DNA of 64,000 nucleotides, taken from NCBI GenBank assembly GCA_947503765.1, contig CANNFA010000003.1:62001-126000 (forward strand). The letters run 5' to 3'. This document shows positions 1 through 9,070 of the stretch, one piece after another (within the stretch, counting starts at the first letter, position 1; the number at the start of each line of letters is the position of its first letter). A program made the translations under genes and the position numbers. The notes under the pieces are model-generated. The model had not been told where the DNA came from and did not search any database. It was given only the letters and a program-made list of their open reading frames with translations. Origin of the DNA: an uncultured Paracoccaceae bacterium. GTDB lineage: Bacteria; Pseudomonadota; Alphaproteobacteria; Rhodobacterales; Rhodobacteraceae.

Positions 1-782
1 TCGATCCCGGCCTTGCGCGCGCGCGCCTTCTCGTCCTCGTTGCGAAACAGCAGCCGGCCCCACATCTGCCCGCCCATGCATTTGAGCGCCGAGGCGGCCA
101 GCACCCCCTCGGGCGCCCCGCCGGAGCCCATGTACATGTCGATCCCGGTCTTGTCGGCCTCGGCGCAATGGATCACGCCGGCCACGTCGCCATCGGTGAT
201 CAGCCGGATCGCCGCCCCGGTGGAGCGGATCTCGGCGATCATCTCTTCGTGCCGGGGCCGCTCCAGCACGCAGACGGTGATGTCCGCCGGCTCGCAGCCG
301 CGGGCGCGGGCCAGTTCCTCGACCCGCTGCGACGGGCTCATGTCGAGGCTGACCACGTCCACGGGATAGCCCGGCCCGATCGCCAGCTTGTCCATGTAGA
401 CATCGGGGGCATGCAGCAGCGTGCCGCGCGGCGCCATGGCGATGACGGTCAGCGCGTTGGGCATGTCCTTGGCGGTCAGGGTGGTGCCTTCCAGCGGGTC
501 GAGCGCGATATCGACCGCCGGGCCATTGCCGGTGCCGACCTCCTCGCCGATGAACAGCATCGGGGCTTCGTCGCGCTCTCCCTCGCCGATCACCACGACC
601 CCCTGGATGTCCAGCAGGTTGAGCTGGTCGCGCATCGCGTTGACCGCGGCCTGGTCGGCGGCTTTCTCGTCGCCGCGCCCGACCAGCCGGGCAGAGGCAA
701 GGGCGGCCGCCTCGGACACGCGGGCGAGGCCGAGCGACAGCATGCGGTCGTGGAACACGGTCTGGGGGACTTTGTCGGTCAT
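1..782 (-). CDS. glpX: Class II fructose-1,6-bisphosphatase GlpX (3' end beyond window)
   Basis: Hydrolyses fructose 1,6-bisphosphate to fructose 6-phosphate in gluconeogenesis; cytoplasmic. The reverse strand reads MTDKVPQTVFHDRMLSLGL from the ATG at 782 and stays open to the window edge, giving about 260 residues of a protein that is normally 320-330 long. GlpX hallmarks seen are VVIGEGERDEAPML, the metal-binding DIALDPLEGTTLTA segment and MGSGGAPEGVLAASALKCMG. An AGGA lies about 10 bases before the ATG. The gene is divergent from dctB across 256 bases. It is cut by the window edge and shows no sign of being broken. Confidence 0.95.
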   Translation of the reverse strand, partial: MTDKVPQTVFHDRMLSLGLARVSEAAALASARLVGRGDEKAADQAAVNAMRDQLNLLDIQGVVVIGEGERDEAPMLFIGEEVGTGNGPAVDIALDPLEGTTLTAKDMPNALTVIAMAPRGTLLHAPDVYMDKLAIGPGYPVDVVSLDMSPSQRVEELARARGCEPADITVCVLERPRHEEMIAEIRSTGAAIRLITDGDVAGVIHCAEADKTGIDMYMGSGGAPEGVLAASALKCMGGQMWGRLLFRNEDEKARARKAGI

Positions 783-1038
783 TGGAGGATCCTGCGGCAG
801 GGAAAGTGGCCATTCCTACCTACCAGCCTTTCGGGGGCTGGCAAGGCACGGCGCGCCCGGTTCGGGCGCTAACATCGCGCCGCCGCGTCGATCGGGCGCG
901 TTCGGGGTGCGCGCGCCAGGTTTTGAGGGCCGCCGCGCGCGCTGGCCGGCGCAGGCGCCGGGATGGGCCGAAACGAAAGGCCCGCCCCGGATCCATCCCC
1001 TATGGCGTTCGGGCGCGCAGCTTTCTAAGCTTCGGCCC

Positions 1039-2862
1039 ATGAAACCGATATGGCAGCGGCGCGGGGGGATCCTCGCCGGCTTCGTGCTGGCGGTGGCGGC
1101 GTTTGCGGGCGGCATCTGGTGGCTCGCCTTCCGGGCCGAGCTGGACCAGCTGCGGGCGCGCGGCCAGGCGGATCTCGCGCTGGCGGCGGACCGTCTGACG
1201 GCGCAGTTCCAGCGGGTGCGCGACCTGGCGGTGCTGCTGGCCGACCATCCGGGCCTGACGCCGCTGGTGCTGGACGGGGCCGGGAGCGACGCCGCGGCGG
1301 GCCGGGCCGGCGATCTGCTGCAACGCTTCACCGACCGCAGCGGCGCGCGGGCGATCTGGCTGGCCGATGCGCGGGGCCGGGTTCTGGCCGCGTCCGGGGC
1401 GCTGGACGGCGGTGCGCGCAGCTTTGCCGGCCGCGCCGCCTTCGAGCGGGCCAGCGACGGCGCGCTGGGGATCGAGCATGGCCTCGATGCCGAGACCGGC
1501 GCGCGCTATTTCGCCTTCGCCGCGCCGGTCTTTTCAGCCGAGGGGCCGGTGGCCGGGGCGGTGCAGGTGCGCGTCGATATCGACGCGGTGGAATGGAACT
1601 GGCCGGCCGATCCGTCGCCGGTCTTCTTCACGGACGCGCTGGGGGTCGTGCTGGTCGCCAACCGCTCGGACCTGGTGCTGACCCGGCGCGGGGGCGGAGA
1701 GGCGGCCGGCGCGGCGCGGCTGGCCGAGGTCTATGGCGGTGCCGCGCTGCCGGACTTTCCGCTGCGCGCGCACCGGATGGTGGCGGACAAGGACATCTGG
1801 ACCCTTCCGGACAGCCCCTACCTGCCCGCGACCGCGCTGCACCTGACGCAGCCCCTGCCGGTGATCGGGCTGACGGCCGAGATCCTGATGAACCTTGCCC
1901 CCGTGCGGCAGGTCGCCACCTTGCAGGCGGCGGTGGCGGCGGCGCTGTGCCTGATGTTCGGCGCGCTGCTGTTCGTGCTTGCCGAACGGCGGCGCGCGCT
2001 GGCCCAGCGGCTGAGGCTGGAGGAACGCGCCAACGCCATGCTGGAGGCGCGCGTCGCCGAGCGCACCGCCGAGCTGTCGAGCGCCAATGACAACCTGCGC
2101 CGCGAGATCGGCGAGCGGCGCGAGGCCGAGGCGGCGCTGAAGCGCGCGCAGGCCGACTTGGTGCAGGCCGGCAAGCTGTCGGCGCTGGGCCAGATGTCGG
2201 CCGGCATCAGCCACGAGCTGAACCAGCCGCTGATGGCGATCCAGTCCTTTGCCGAGAACGGCGCGATCCTGCTGGAGCGCGGCCAGGCGGACAAGGCGGC
2301 AGACACGCTGTCGCGGATCTCCGACATGGCGCGGCGGATGGGCCGGATCATCCGCAACCTGCGCGCCTTTGCCCGGCAGGAAAGCGGCCCGGCGGGGCGT
2401 GTCGGGCTGGCGGGCGTGGTGGACAGCGCGATCGAGATGCTGGCGCCGCGCATCGCCCAGACCGGGACCGAGGTCGACTGGCGGCCGCCCGGGGCACCGG
2501 CCCTCGCGCGCGGCGGCGAGGTGCGGCTGACCCAGGTGGTCGTCAACCTGATGGCCAACGCGATGGACGCAATGGCCGGCTGCCCGGACCCGCGGATCGA
2601 GCTGCGCATCACCGAGGATCCGGCGCGCGGCCTGGTGCGCCTGACGGTGCGCGATACCGGGCCGGGCCTCGATGAGCCGGGGCGCATCTTCGATCCGTTC
2701 TACACCACCAAGGATGTGGGCGCGGGGCGGATGGGGCTGGGCCTGTCGATCTCCTACGGGCTGGTGCAGGGCTTTGGCGGGCGGCTGACGGGTGGCAACG
2801 CACCGGGGGGCGGCGCGGTGTTCACCGTGGAATTGCAGGCCGCGGCGCAGGCGGCGGCATGA
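1039..2862 (+). CDS. dctB: C4-dicarboxylate-type sensor histidine kinase DctB
   Basis: Membrane sensor kinase (607 aa) expected to sense periplasmic C4-dicarboxylates and phosphorylate the DctD encoded next to it. Seen: a first membrane helix near residues 12-32, a periplasmic sensor region of about 250 residues, a second helix near 290-312 (AAVAAALCLMFGALLFVLA), a charged coiled coil, then the HisKA box SALGQMSAGISHELNQPL with the phospho-accepting His at residue 392. HATPase motifs follow: N box VVNLMANAMDAM, G1 DTGPGLD, F box FDPFYTTK and G2 GLGLSISY. The reading frame is open far upstream, but the ATG at 1039 starts the family-like N-terminus with its membrane helix. Its stop overlaps the dctD start by four bases (ATGA), so the pair is translationally coupled. 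Confidence 0.9.
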   Translation: MKPIWQRRGGILAGFVLAVAAFAGGIWWLAFRAELDQLRARGQADLALAADRLTAQFQRVRDLAVLLADHPGLTPLVLDGAGSDAAAGRAGDLLQRFTDRSGARAIWLADARGRVLAASGALDGGARSFAGRAAFERASDGALGIEHGLDAETGARYFAFAAPVFSAEGPVAGAVQVRVDIDAVEWNWPADPSPVFFTDALGVVLVANRSDLVLTRRGGGEAAGAARLAEVYGGAALPDFPLRAHRMVADKDIWTLPDSPYLPATALHLTQPLPVIGLTAEILMNLAPVRQVATLQAAVAAALCLMFGALLFVLAERRRALAQRLRLEERANAMLEARVAERTAELSSANDNLRREIGERREAEAALKRAQADLVQAGKLSALGQMSAGISHELNQPLMAIQSFAENGAILLERGQADKAADTLSRISDMARRMGRIIRNLRAFARQESGPAGRVGLAGVVDSAIEMLAPRIAQTGTEVDWRPPGAPALARGGEVRLTQVVVNLMANAMDAMAGCPDPRIELRITEDPARGLVRLTVRDTGPGLDEPGRIFDPFYTTKDVGAGRMGLGLSISYGLVQGFGGRLTGGNAPGGGAVFTVELQAAAQAAA

Positions 2863-4082
2863 CGCGCCGGGTGCTTCTGGTGGATGACGACGCGGCGGTG
2901 CGCGAGGCGCTGGGCCAGACGCTCGACCTCGACGGGCTGGACCCGGTGACCGCCGGCTCCTTCGTCGAGGCCAAGGACCACATCACGCCCGCCTTCGACG
3001 GCGTGATCGTGTCGGACATCCGGATGCCGGGGCGCGACGGGTTCCACCTGCTGGATTACGCGCACGGACAGGATCCCGATCTGCCGGTGATCCTGCTGAC
3101 CGGCGAGGGCGATATCCCGATGGCGGTGCAGGGCATTTCCGCGGGGGCGTTCGATTTCCTCGAAAAGCCCTGCGCGCCGCGCGATCTGCTGGCGGTGGTG
3201 CGCAAGGCGCTGCGCACCCGCGCGCTGGTGCTGGAAAACCGGCGGCTCAAGGCGGAACTGACGGCGGGCGATGCGGCGGCGCGGCTGATCTACGGACGCT
3301 CGGCGCTGGCCGAGGCGCTGCGCGCGCGGGTTCGGGCGGCGGCGCGCACCTCGGCCGAGGTGCTGATCACCGGCGAGCCGGGAACCGGCATTCCCAAGGT
3401 CGCCGAGGTGATCCAGATGCTGTCCGGCGCCGCGCAGCGACCGTTCCAGAAACTCGCTTCGGCGGCGCAGACCCCGGCCAGTCTTGCAGAGGCCTTCGAG
3501 GCGGCGAAGGGCGGCACGCTGTTCCTCGACGAGGTGGCCGCCCTGCCGCCGGCCGCGCAATTCGCCGCGCTGGGCCTGATGGAGGACAGCCCCGGCGCGC
3601 GGGTGCTGGCCGGCACCTACCGCGACCTGGAGGCAGAGGCGCGCGCCGGCCGGTTCAACCCCGATCTCTACTACAAGCTCGACGTGATGCGGGTTCGGAT
3701 CCCGGCCCTGCGCGAACGCACCGAGGATATCCCGGTGCTGTTCCGCGACTATGTGCGCACCGCCTGCGAGCAGGCCGCGCTGCCCCAGCCCGAGATCACG
3801 CCCGACATTGTCGCCCGGCTGATGGCGCAGGACTGGCCCGGCAATGCCCGCGCGCTGATGAACGCGGCGATGCGCTTTGCCATGGGGCTGGGCGAGACCG
3901 AGCCGGAGGCCGATCTGGGCCTGGCCGAGCAACTGGCGCAGGTCGAACGCTCGCTTCTGGTCGAGGCGCTGCGCCGCGCGGGCGGCAATGCCACCGAGGC
4001 GGCCCGGGCGCTGAAACTGCCGCGCAAGACCTTCTACGACAAGCTGGCGCGGCACGGGCTGAAGGCGGAGGCGTATCGCTGA
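2859..4082 (+). CDS. dctD: C4-dicarboxylate response regulator DctD with degenerate AAA+ domain
   Basis: NtrC-type response regulator (407 aa), expected partner of DctB and regulator of the downstream TRAP genes. The receiver domain is intact (DDD at 9-11, phospho-acceptor Asp53, K103). The central AAA+ domain is not: Walker A reads GEPGTGIP (172-179) where GExGTGKE is expected, so the ATP-binding Lys is Ile. About 25 residues including the whole sigma-54-contacting GAFTGA loop are absent before Walker B (GGTLFLDE). The usual FRxDLYYRL arginine-finger segment reads FNPDLYYKL. The Fis-type DNA-binding end (GGNATEAARALKLPRKTFYDKL) is intact. It therefore probably binds DNA but is unlikely to be an ATP-driven sigma-54 activator. 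Rhodobacter capsulatus NtrC is a known precedent for an enhancer-binding protein lacking GAFTGA. Confidence 0.88.
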   Translation: MTRRVLLVDDDAAVREALGQTLDLDGLDPVTAGSFVEAKDHITPAFDGVIVSDIRMPGRDGFHLLDYAHGQDPDLPVILLTGEGDIPMAVQGISAGAFDFLEKPCAPRDLLAVVRKALRTRALVLENRRLKAELTAGDAAARLIYGRSALAEALRARVRAAARTSAEVLITGEPGTGIPKVAEVIQMLSGAAQRPFQKLASAAQTPASLAEAFEAAKGGTLFLDEVAALPPAAQFAALGLMEDSPGARVLAGTYRDLEAEARAGRFNPDLYYKLDVMRVRIPALRERTEDIPVLFRDYVRTACEQAALPQPEITPDIVARLMAQDWPGNARALMNAAMRFAMGLGETEPEADLGLAEQLAQVERSLLVEALRRAGGNATEAARALKLPRKTFYDKLARHGLKAEAYR

Positions 4083-4175
4083 GGCTGCAAAAAGGAGCGC
4101 TTCCGCGCAAGGATATTCAGCCTGTGGCGCGGCGACGCGCCGTGCCTGCCGATGGCGCGGGCCGCCGGGACGGGC

Positions 4176-4208
4176 GCCTCCGGCGGGGATATTTGGAAAC
4201 CGAAGAAG
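4176..4208 (+). repeat. Dispersed intergenic repeat, copy 1
   Basis: The segment starts GCCTCCGGCGGGGATATTT and continues GGAAACCGAAGAAG. The same 33-bp unit recurs at 21102-21134 and, inverted, at 21152-21184, with a degenerate relative at 14414-14447. All copies lie between genes. This one lies between the dctD stop and the DctD boxes. Confidence 0.7.
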
Positions 4209-4229
4209 TGCGGGCGCAGGGCGGGGCCG

Positions 4230-4282
4230 GATGTGCGGTTTTCCGCACATCTGCGGGACGGCGTTGTGCGGCAAGTCGCCCA
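4230..4282 (+). promoter_or_regulatory. Tandem DctD-type binding sites upstream of dctP
   Basis: Bases 4230-4251 form a perfect 9-bp inverted repeat around TTTT; its core TGTGCGGTTTTCCGCACA fits, as I recall it, the rhizobial DctD enhancer site (TGTGCGG-N4-CCGCACA). A second, weaker copy, TGTGCGGCAAGTCGCCCA (4265-4282), keeps the left arm exactly and 5 of 7 bases of the right arm. The two centres are 33 bp apart, about three helical turns, as expected for cooperative dimers. The sites lie about 160-210 bp before the dctP start. The only GG-N10-GC pair downstream (4366-4379) is a poor sigma-54 promoter match. Binding by DctD is inferred. Confidence 0.7.
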
Positions 4283-4443
4283 TTCGTGTGTCGACTGGCG
4301 GACATGCGCTCAGGGCATGGCTTGCAGGCATCTGAAATCACTTGGGAAATTTGCAGACCGCGAAAGGCGCACGCCGTGCTTGCGCGGCCGCGCGGCCGGC
4401 GCTTCTATCGCGGCATCAATCTGTCCAATCGGGAGGTCTACAG

Positions 4444-5454
4444 ATGAAAGTCATGATTCGCGCCACCACCGCGCTTGCGCTGATCGTGTCGGCACAGGCC
4501 GGCATCGCCCAGGAGGCGGGCTGCGACGACGGCGAGATCGTCGTCAAGTTCGCGCATGTCACCAATACCGACCGCCACCCCAAGGGGATCGCGGCGGAGC
4601 TGCTGAGATCGCGCGTCAACGACGAGATGAACGGCACCATGTGCATGGAGGTCTATCCGAACTCCACGCTCTACAACGACGACCAGGTGCTGGAGGCGAT
4701 GCTGCAGGGCGACGTGCAGATGGCGGCGCCGTCGCTGTCGAAATTCGAGACCTTCACGAAGCAGTACCGGATTTTCGACCTGCCGTTCATGTTCAAGAAC
4801 ATCGACGCGGTGGATGCGTTCCAGAACTCGGAAACCGGGCAGGCGATGAAGGACGCGATGCAGCGCCGCGGCCTTCAGGGGCTGGCCTTCTGGCATAACG
4901 GGATGAAGCAGTTCTCGGCCAACAAGCCGCTGCTGGAGCCGTCGGACGCGGCCGGGCTGAAATTCCGGGTGCAGCCGTCGGACGTGCTGGTCGCCCAGAT
5001 GGAGGCGCTGGATGCCAGCCCGCAGCCGATGGCGTTTTCCGAGGTCTACGGCGCATTGCAGACCGGCGTCGTCGACGGGCAGGAAAACACCTGGTCGAAC
5101 ATCTGGGGGCAGAAGTTCTTCGAGGTGCAGGACGGCATCACCGAAACCAACCACGGCGTGATCGACTATCTGGTGGTGACCTCGGTGGACTGGCTCGACA
5201 GCCTGGAGCCGGACGTGCGCGACCAGTTCCTGACCATCCTCGAAGAGGTGACCGTCACCCGCAACGCCGAGAGTTTCGCGGTCAACGAGGAGGCCAAGAA
5301 CTCGATCATCGGCGCCGGCGGCGAAGTGCGCCAGCTGACGCCCGAGCAGCGCCAGGCCTGGGTCGACGCGATGAAGCCGGTCTGGTCGCAGTTCGAGGCC
5401 GATGTGGGCACCGACAACATCGCGGCGGCGCAGGACATCAACGCCTCGATGTGA
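4444..5454 (+). CDS. dctP: TRAP transporter C4-dicarboxylate-binding protein DctP
   Basis: Periplasmic substrate-binding subunit (336 aa) of a tripartite ATP-independent transporter; it captures C4-dicarboxylates such as malate, fumarate or succinate and delivers them to DctQM. An N-terminal signal peptide (residues 1-22, ending in AGIAQ) precedes the mature domain. Typical DctP segments are VKFAHVTNTDRHPKG, the ligand-contacting Arg in LKFRVQPSDV, and the family block EVYGALQTGVVDGQENTWSN. The ATG at 4444 is preceded by GGGAGG 7-13 bases upstream, so the longer open frame starting earlier is not used. It is the first gene of dctPQM, behind the DctD-type boxes. Confidence 0.93.
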   Translation: MKVMIRATTALALIVSAQAGIAQEAGCDDGEIVVKFAHVTNTDRHPKGIAAELLRSRVNDEMNGTMCMEVYPNSTLYNDDQVLEAMLQGDVQMAAPSLSKFETFTKQYRIFDLPFMFKNIDAVDAFQNSETGQAMKDAMQRRGLQGLAFWHNGMKQFSANKPLLEPSDAAGLKFRVQPSDVLVAQMEALDASPQPMAFSEVYGALQTGVVDGQENTWSNIWGQKFFEVQDGITETNHGVIDYLVVTSVDWLDSLEPDVRDQFLTILEEVTVTRNAESFAVNEEAKNSIIGAGGEVRQLTPEQRQAWVDAMKPVWSQFEADVGTDNIAAAQDINASM

Positions 5455-5573
5455 TCGCGCTTGTCTGAGACTGTCCGGCGGGGCGGGCCGATGGGCCTGC
5501 CCGCCCCGCCGAGCGCGGATCAGCGCGCCAGAGGCCGGAGGCGGCCCGGCGCGAAGGGGGGAGGAGACCCGCG

Positions 5574-6263
5574 ATGAGCGGCCAATCCGGTTACGTGGCA
5601 CGCAGCCGGCTTGGCCGGATCGTCAACGCCTTCGAGGAAACCGCCATCGCGGTCCTGCTCGGGCTGATGACGCTGGTGACCTTTGCCAACGTGGTGCTGC
5701 GCTACGGCTTCAACTCCTCGCTGATCTGGGGGCTGGAGGTGACGCTGATGCTGTTCGCCTGGCTGGTGCTGCTGGGCATCAGCTATGGCTTCAAGGTGAC
5801 GGCGCATCTGGGGGTGGACGCGCTGACCAACCTGTTTCCGCCGGCCTGGCGCAAGGTGCTGGCGCTGATCGCCGCGGCCTGCTGCATCGCCTATGCGGGG
5901 CTGCTGATGAAGGGCGCATGGGACTATTACGCGCCCTTTGCCGGGCTGCAACCCACGACCGGGCGCTGGTTTCCCACCGGCATCGCCGAGGGGGTGCGCG
6001 ACCGCGCCTTCTACGTGACCGACCAGGTGCCGATGCTGGGCATCTTCCGCTGGCTGGAGGATGCGATCAATTACGGCGAAAGCTATGACAAGCTGCCGCG
6101 GGTCGTGCCCTACACGATCCTGCCGGTGGGCGCGGCGCTGATCCTGTTTCGCGTGATCGAGGCGACGGTGGACCTGTTCACCGGGCGCCGCAAGTCGCTG
6201 ATCGTCAGCCACGAGGCCGAGGACGCGGTGGACGACGCCGCCCGCGCCGCCGGAAAGGACTGA
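5574..6263 (+). CDS. dctQ: TRAP transporter small permease DctQ
   Basis: Four-helix small membrane subunit (229 aa) that links DctP to the large permease. Seen: helices around residues 18-40, 55-78 (LEVTLMLFAWLVLLGISYGF), 95-115 and 182-202, and the family-typical block NVVLRYGFNSSLIWGLE. It is longer than a usual 160-190 aa DctQ because of an extra loop between helices 3 and 4 (about residues 118-178, with FPTGIAEGVRDRAFYVTDQ). GGGGGAGG lies just before the ATG. It sits between dctP (119-bp gap) and dctM (4-bp gap). Confidence 0.9.
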   Translation: MSGQSGYVARSRLGRIVNAFEETAIAVLLGLMTLVTFANVVLRYGFNSSLIWGLEVTLMLFAWLVLLGISYGFKVTAHLGVDALTNLFPPAWRKVLALIAAACCIAYAGLLMKGAWDYYAPFAGLQPTTGRWFPTGIAEGVRDRAFYVTDQVPMLGIFRWLEDAINYGESYDKLPRVVPYTILPVGAALILFRVIEATVDLFTGRRKSLIVSHEAEDAVDDAARAAGKD

Positions 6264-6267
6264 GCCG

Positions 6268-7710
6268 ATGGACGTGCTGCTGCTGTTCGTGATGGTGATC
6301 GGCCTGCTGCTGATCGGGGTGCCGATCGCCGTGTCGCTGGGCCTGTCCTCGATGGTGTTCCTGCTGGTCTATTCGGACACCTCGCTCGCCTCCATCGCGC
6401 AGTCGATGTACCAGGCGATGGCGGGGCATTACACGCTGCTGGCGATCCCGTACTTCGTGCTGGCCTCGTCCTTCATGTCGACGGGCGGCGTGGCGCGGCG
6501 GATCATCCGGTTTTCCATCGCGCTGGTCGGGCATTTCCCCGGCGGGCTGGCCATTGCCGGGGTCTTCGCCTGCATGCTGTTCGCGGCGCTGTCCGGCTCG
6601 TCGCCGGCCACGGTGGTGGCGATCGGGTCGATCGTCATCGCGGGGATGCGGCAGGTGGGCTACAGCCGCGACTTCGCGGCCGGGGTGATCTGCAACGCCG
6701 GCACGCTGGGCATCCTGATCCCGCCCTCCATCGTGATGGTGGTCTATGCGTCGGCGACCGACGTGTCGGTGGGGCGTATGTTCCTTGCCGGCGTCATTCC
6801 GGGGCTGCTGGCCGGGTTCATGCTGATGGCGGCGATCTATGTGATCGCGGTGAAGCGCGATCTGCCCAAGGGCGACTGGCAGGGCTGGGCCGAGGTCTGG
6901 CGGTCGGGGCGCGAGGCCGGGTGGGGCCTGTTCCTGATCGTCATCATCCTGGGCGGCATCTATGGCGGCATCTTCACCCCGACCGAGGCCGCCGCCGTCG
7001 CCGCCGTCTACGCCTTCTTCATCTCCAGCTTCGTGTACCGCGACATGGGGCCGCTGGCGGCGCGCAACGCCGCACCGGGGGCGCCGGACTACCTGGCGGC
7101 GGGCACCGGGTCGCTGAACGCCGCGGCGGTGCCGGCGGCGCGGAATGCCAGCCTGCTGCAGAAACCCTGGGCGCTGGTCACCGCCTTCTTCCACCGCGAC
7201 ACGCGCGACACCCTGCTTGAGGCGGGCAAGCTGACCATCATGCTGATGTTCATCATCGCCAACGCGCTGATCCTCAAGCACGTGCTGACCGACGAGCAGA
7301 TCCCGCAGCAGATCGCGTCCTCGATGATCTCGGCCGGGTTCGGGCCGGTGATGTTCCTGGTGATCGTCAACGTGATCCTGCTGATCGGCGGGCAGTTCAT
7401 GGAACCCTCGGGCCTGATCGTGATCGTCGCGCCGCTGGTCTTTCCGATCGCGATCACGCTGGGGATCGACCCGATCCACCTGGGTGTCATCATGGTGGTC
7501 AACATGGAGATCGGGATGATCACGCCGCCGGTGGGGCTGAACCTGTTCGTCACCTCGGGCGTGGCGGGGATGCCGATGATGCGGGTGGTCAGGGCGGCGC
7601 TGCCGTTCCTGGGGATCCTGTTCATCTTCCTGATCATGGTGACCTACATCCCGTGGTTGTCGACCTTCCTGCCGACGACCTTCATGGGGCCGGAGATCAT
7701 CACCAACTGA
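6268..7710 (+). CDS. dctM: TRAP transporter large permease DctM
   Basis: Large inner-membrane subunit (480 aa) forming the Na+-coupled transport path for C4-dicarboxylates. Family features: many hydrophobic helices, the N-terminal block LLIGVPIAVSLGLSS, FAALSGSSPATVVAIGS, GTLGILIPPSIVMVVYA and EIGMITPPVGLNLFVTSG. It is longer than the typical 425-440 aa: a hydrophilic loop of about 45 residues follows YRDMGPLAARN (near 255-310). It starts four bases after the dctQ stop. The next gene converges from the other strand 36 bases away, and no convincing terminator is visible between them. Confidence 0.93.
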   Translation: MDVLLLFVMVIGLLLIGVPIAVSLGLSSMVFLLVYSDTSLASIAQSMYQAMAGHYTLLAIPYFVLASSFMSTGGVARRIIRFSIALVGHFPGGLAIAGVFACMLFAALSGSSPATVVAIGSIVIAGMRQVGYSRDFAAGVICNAGTLGILIPPSIVMVVYASATDVSVGRMFLAGVIPGLLAGFMLMAAIYVIAVKRDLPKGDWQGWAEVWRSGREAGWGLFLIVIILGGIYGGIFTPTEAAAVAAVYAFFISSFVYRDMGPLAARNAAPGAPDYLAAGTGSLNAAAVPAARNASLLQKPWALVTAFFHRDTRDTLLEAGKLTIMLMFIIANALILKHVLTDEQIPQQIASSMISAGFGPVMFLVIVNVILLIGGQFMEPSGLIVIVAPLVFPIAITLGIDPIHLGVIMVVNMEIGMITPPVGLNLFVTSGVAGMPMMRVVRAALPFLGILFIFLIMVTYIPWLSTFLPTTFMGPEIITN

Positions 7711-7746
7711 TCGCGCCGGGCGATGCGGGGTTCGGGGTTCGGGCCG

Positions 7747-9000
7747 TCACATCAGGTCGGGCGCGCGTCCCAGTCGCATCGCGACCCGTCCGATCGACAG
7801 CCCCTGCACCACGATGGAGAACAGCACCACCATGTAGGTGCAGGTCAGGATCAGCGGCTTCCATTCGAAATCGGGCAGCGACAGCGCCAGCGCGACGGAA
7901 ATCCCGCCCTTCAGCCCGCCCCAGGTCATGATCGGGATCGTGCCCTTCGCAAAGCCGCGGAACGGGCGCAGCATCAGCACGGGCACCGCCACCGCCACCA
8001 GACGCGCCACCAGCGCCAGCAGGATCGACAGTGCGCCCGCCAGCACCGCCTCCATGTCGAAGGCGACGGCGAACACCTCGACCCCGATCATCAGGAACAG
8101 CACCGCGTTCAGGATCTCGTCCACCAGCTTCCAGAAGGCATCGACATAGCCGCGCGTCTCGGCGCTCATGCCGTCGCGCGCGCCGATATCGCCGATCAGC
8201 AGCCCGGCGCAGACCGCCATGATCGGCGCGGACAGGTGCAGGTACACAGCCAGCTCGTAGCCGCCAAAGGCCAGCCCCAGCGTCAGCAGCACCTCGAGCG
8301 AGTAGTCGTCGATCAGCCGCATCACCCGGAAGGTCAGCCAGCCCAGCACCAGCCCCAGCGCCGCGCCGCCCGCCGCCTCCTGAAAGAACAGGCGTGCCGC
8401 CCCGGCATAGAGGTTGCCCTCCTCGGCATGGCCGCCAACCGGAAAGGCAAGGCCCACCAGCACCAGGAACACCACGTAGCCGACCCCGTCGTTGAACAGC
8501 GATTCGCCCGCGATCTTGGTTTCCAGCGACTTGGGCAGCGCCGCCTCGCGCAGCACGCCCAGCACCGCCACCGGATCGGTGGGCGAGATCAGCGCACCGA
8601 AGATCAGCGCGATCAGGATCGGCGCGCCGGTGATCCAGGCGAATCCGGCCCCCGCGATCAGCGTGGACAGGGCGACACCGATGGTCGCCATCAGCAGCAC
8701 CGGGCGCCATTCGGTGCGCAGGTCCGACAGCTTGACATGCAGCGCGCCGGCAAACAGCAGCAGGCCGAGCATGCCGTCCAGCAGCGTCTCGGAGAACTCG
8801 ATCTCGATCACCTCGTGGCGGATCGCGCCGGTCATGTCGACGAAGGGCAGCAGCGCATCCAGCGCCATCACCGAAACCGAGGCCAGCAGCGACACCACCA
8901 GCACACCGATCGAGGACGGAAGGCGCAGGAACAGGTAGTTCACCGCCCCGAACGCGCCCGCGAGCACGATCAGAAGCGCGGCGATCTGAAGGGCTGTCAT
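7747..9000 (-). CDS. CPA1-family Na+(K+)/H+ antiporter (NhaP-like)
   Basis: Polytopic inner-membrane cation:proton antiporter (417 aa) for pH and salt homeostasis. It shows about 12 hydrophobic segments and the CPA1 signatures FGALISPTDPVAVLGVLRE and GESLFNDGVGYVVFLVLV, whose Asn-Asp pair is the cation/proton site of this family. It lacks the long cytoplasmic C-terminal tail of some NhaP proteins. It stands alone, convergent with dctM and upstream of the EEP-family gene on the same strand (70-bp gap). Ion specificity cannot be read from sequence. Confidence 0.88.
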   Translation of the reverse strand: MTALQIAALLIVLAGAFGAVNYLFLRLPSSIGVLVVSLLASVSVMALDALLPFVDMTGAIRHEVIEIEFSETLLDGMLGLLLFAGALHVKLSDLRTEWRPVLLMATIGVALSTLIAGAGFAWITGAPILIALIFGALISPTDPVAVLGVLREAALPKSLETKIAGESLFNDGVGYVVFLVLVGLAFPVGGHAEEGNLYAGAARLFFQEAAGGAALGLVLGWLTFRVMRLIDDYSLEVLLTLGLAFGGYELAVYLHLSAPIMAVCAGLLIGDIGARDGMSAETRGYVDAFWKLVDEILNAVLFLMIGVEVFAVAFDMEAVLAGALSILLALVARLVAVAVPVLMLRPFRGFAKGTIPIMTWGGLKGGISVALALSLPDFEWKPLILTCTYMVVLFSIVVQGLSIGRVAMRLGRAPDLM

Positions 9001-9070
9001 CTGGTCCGGTCCCGGCGCTGTTGCCGCGCCGGTCTAGCATGCGCGGCAGCGGGCCGGAACCGTGCGCGGC

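Noticed and set aside
4366-4379. Sigma-54 promoter of dctP
   Set aside because: Only the GG and GC dinucleotides fit; surrounding -24 and -12 bases do not, and this is expected by chance in G+C-rich DNA.
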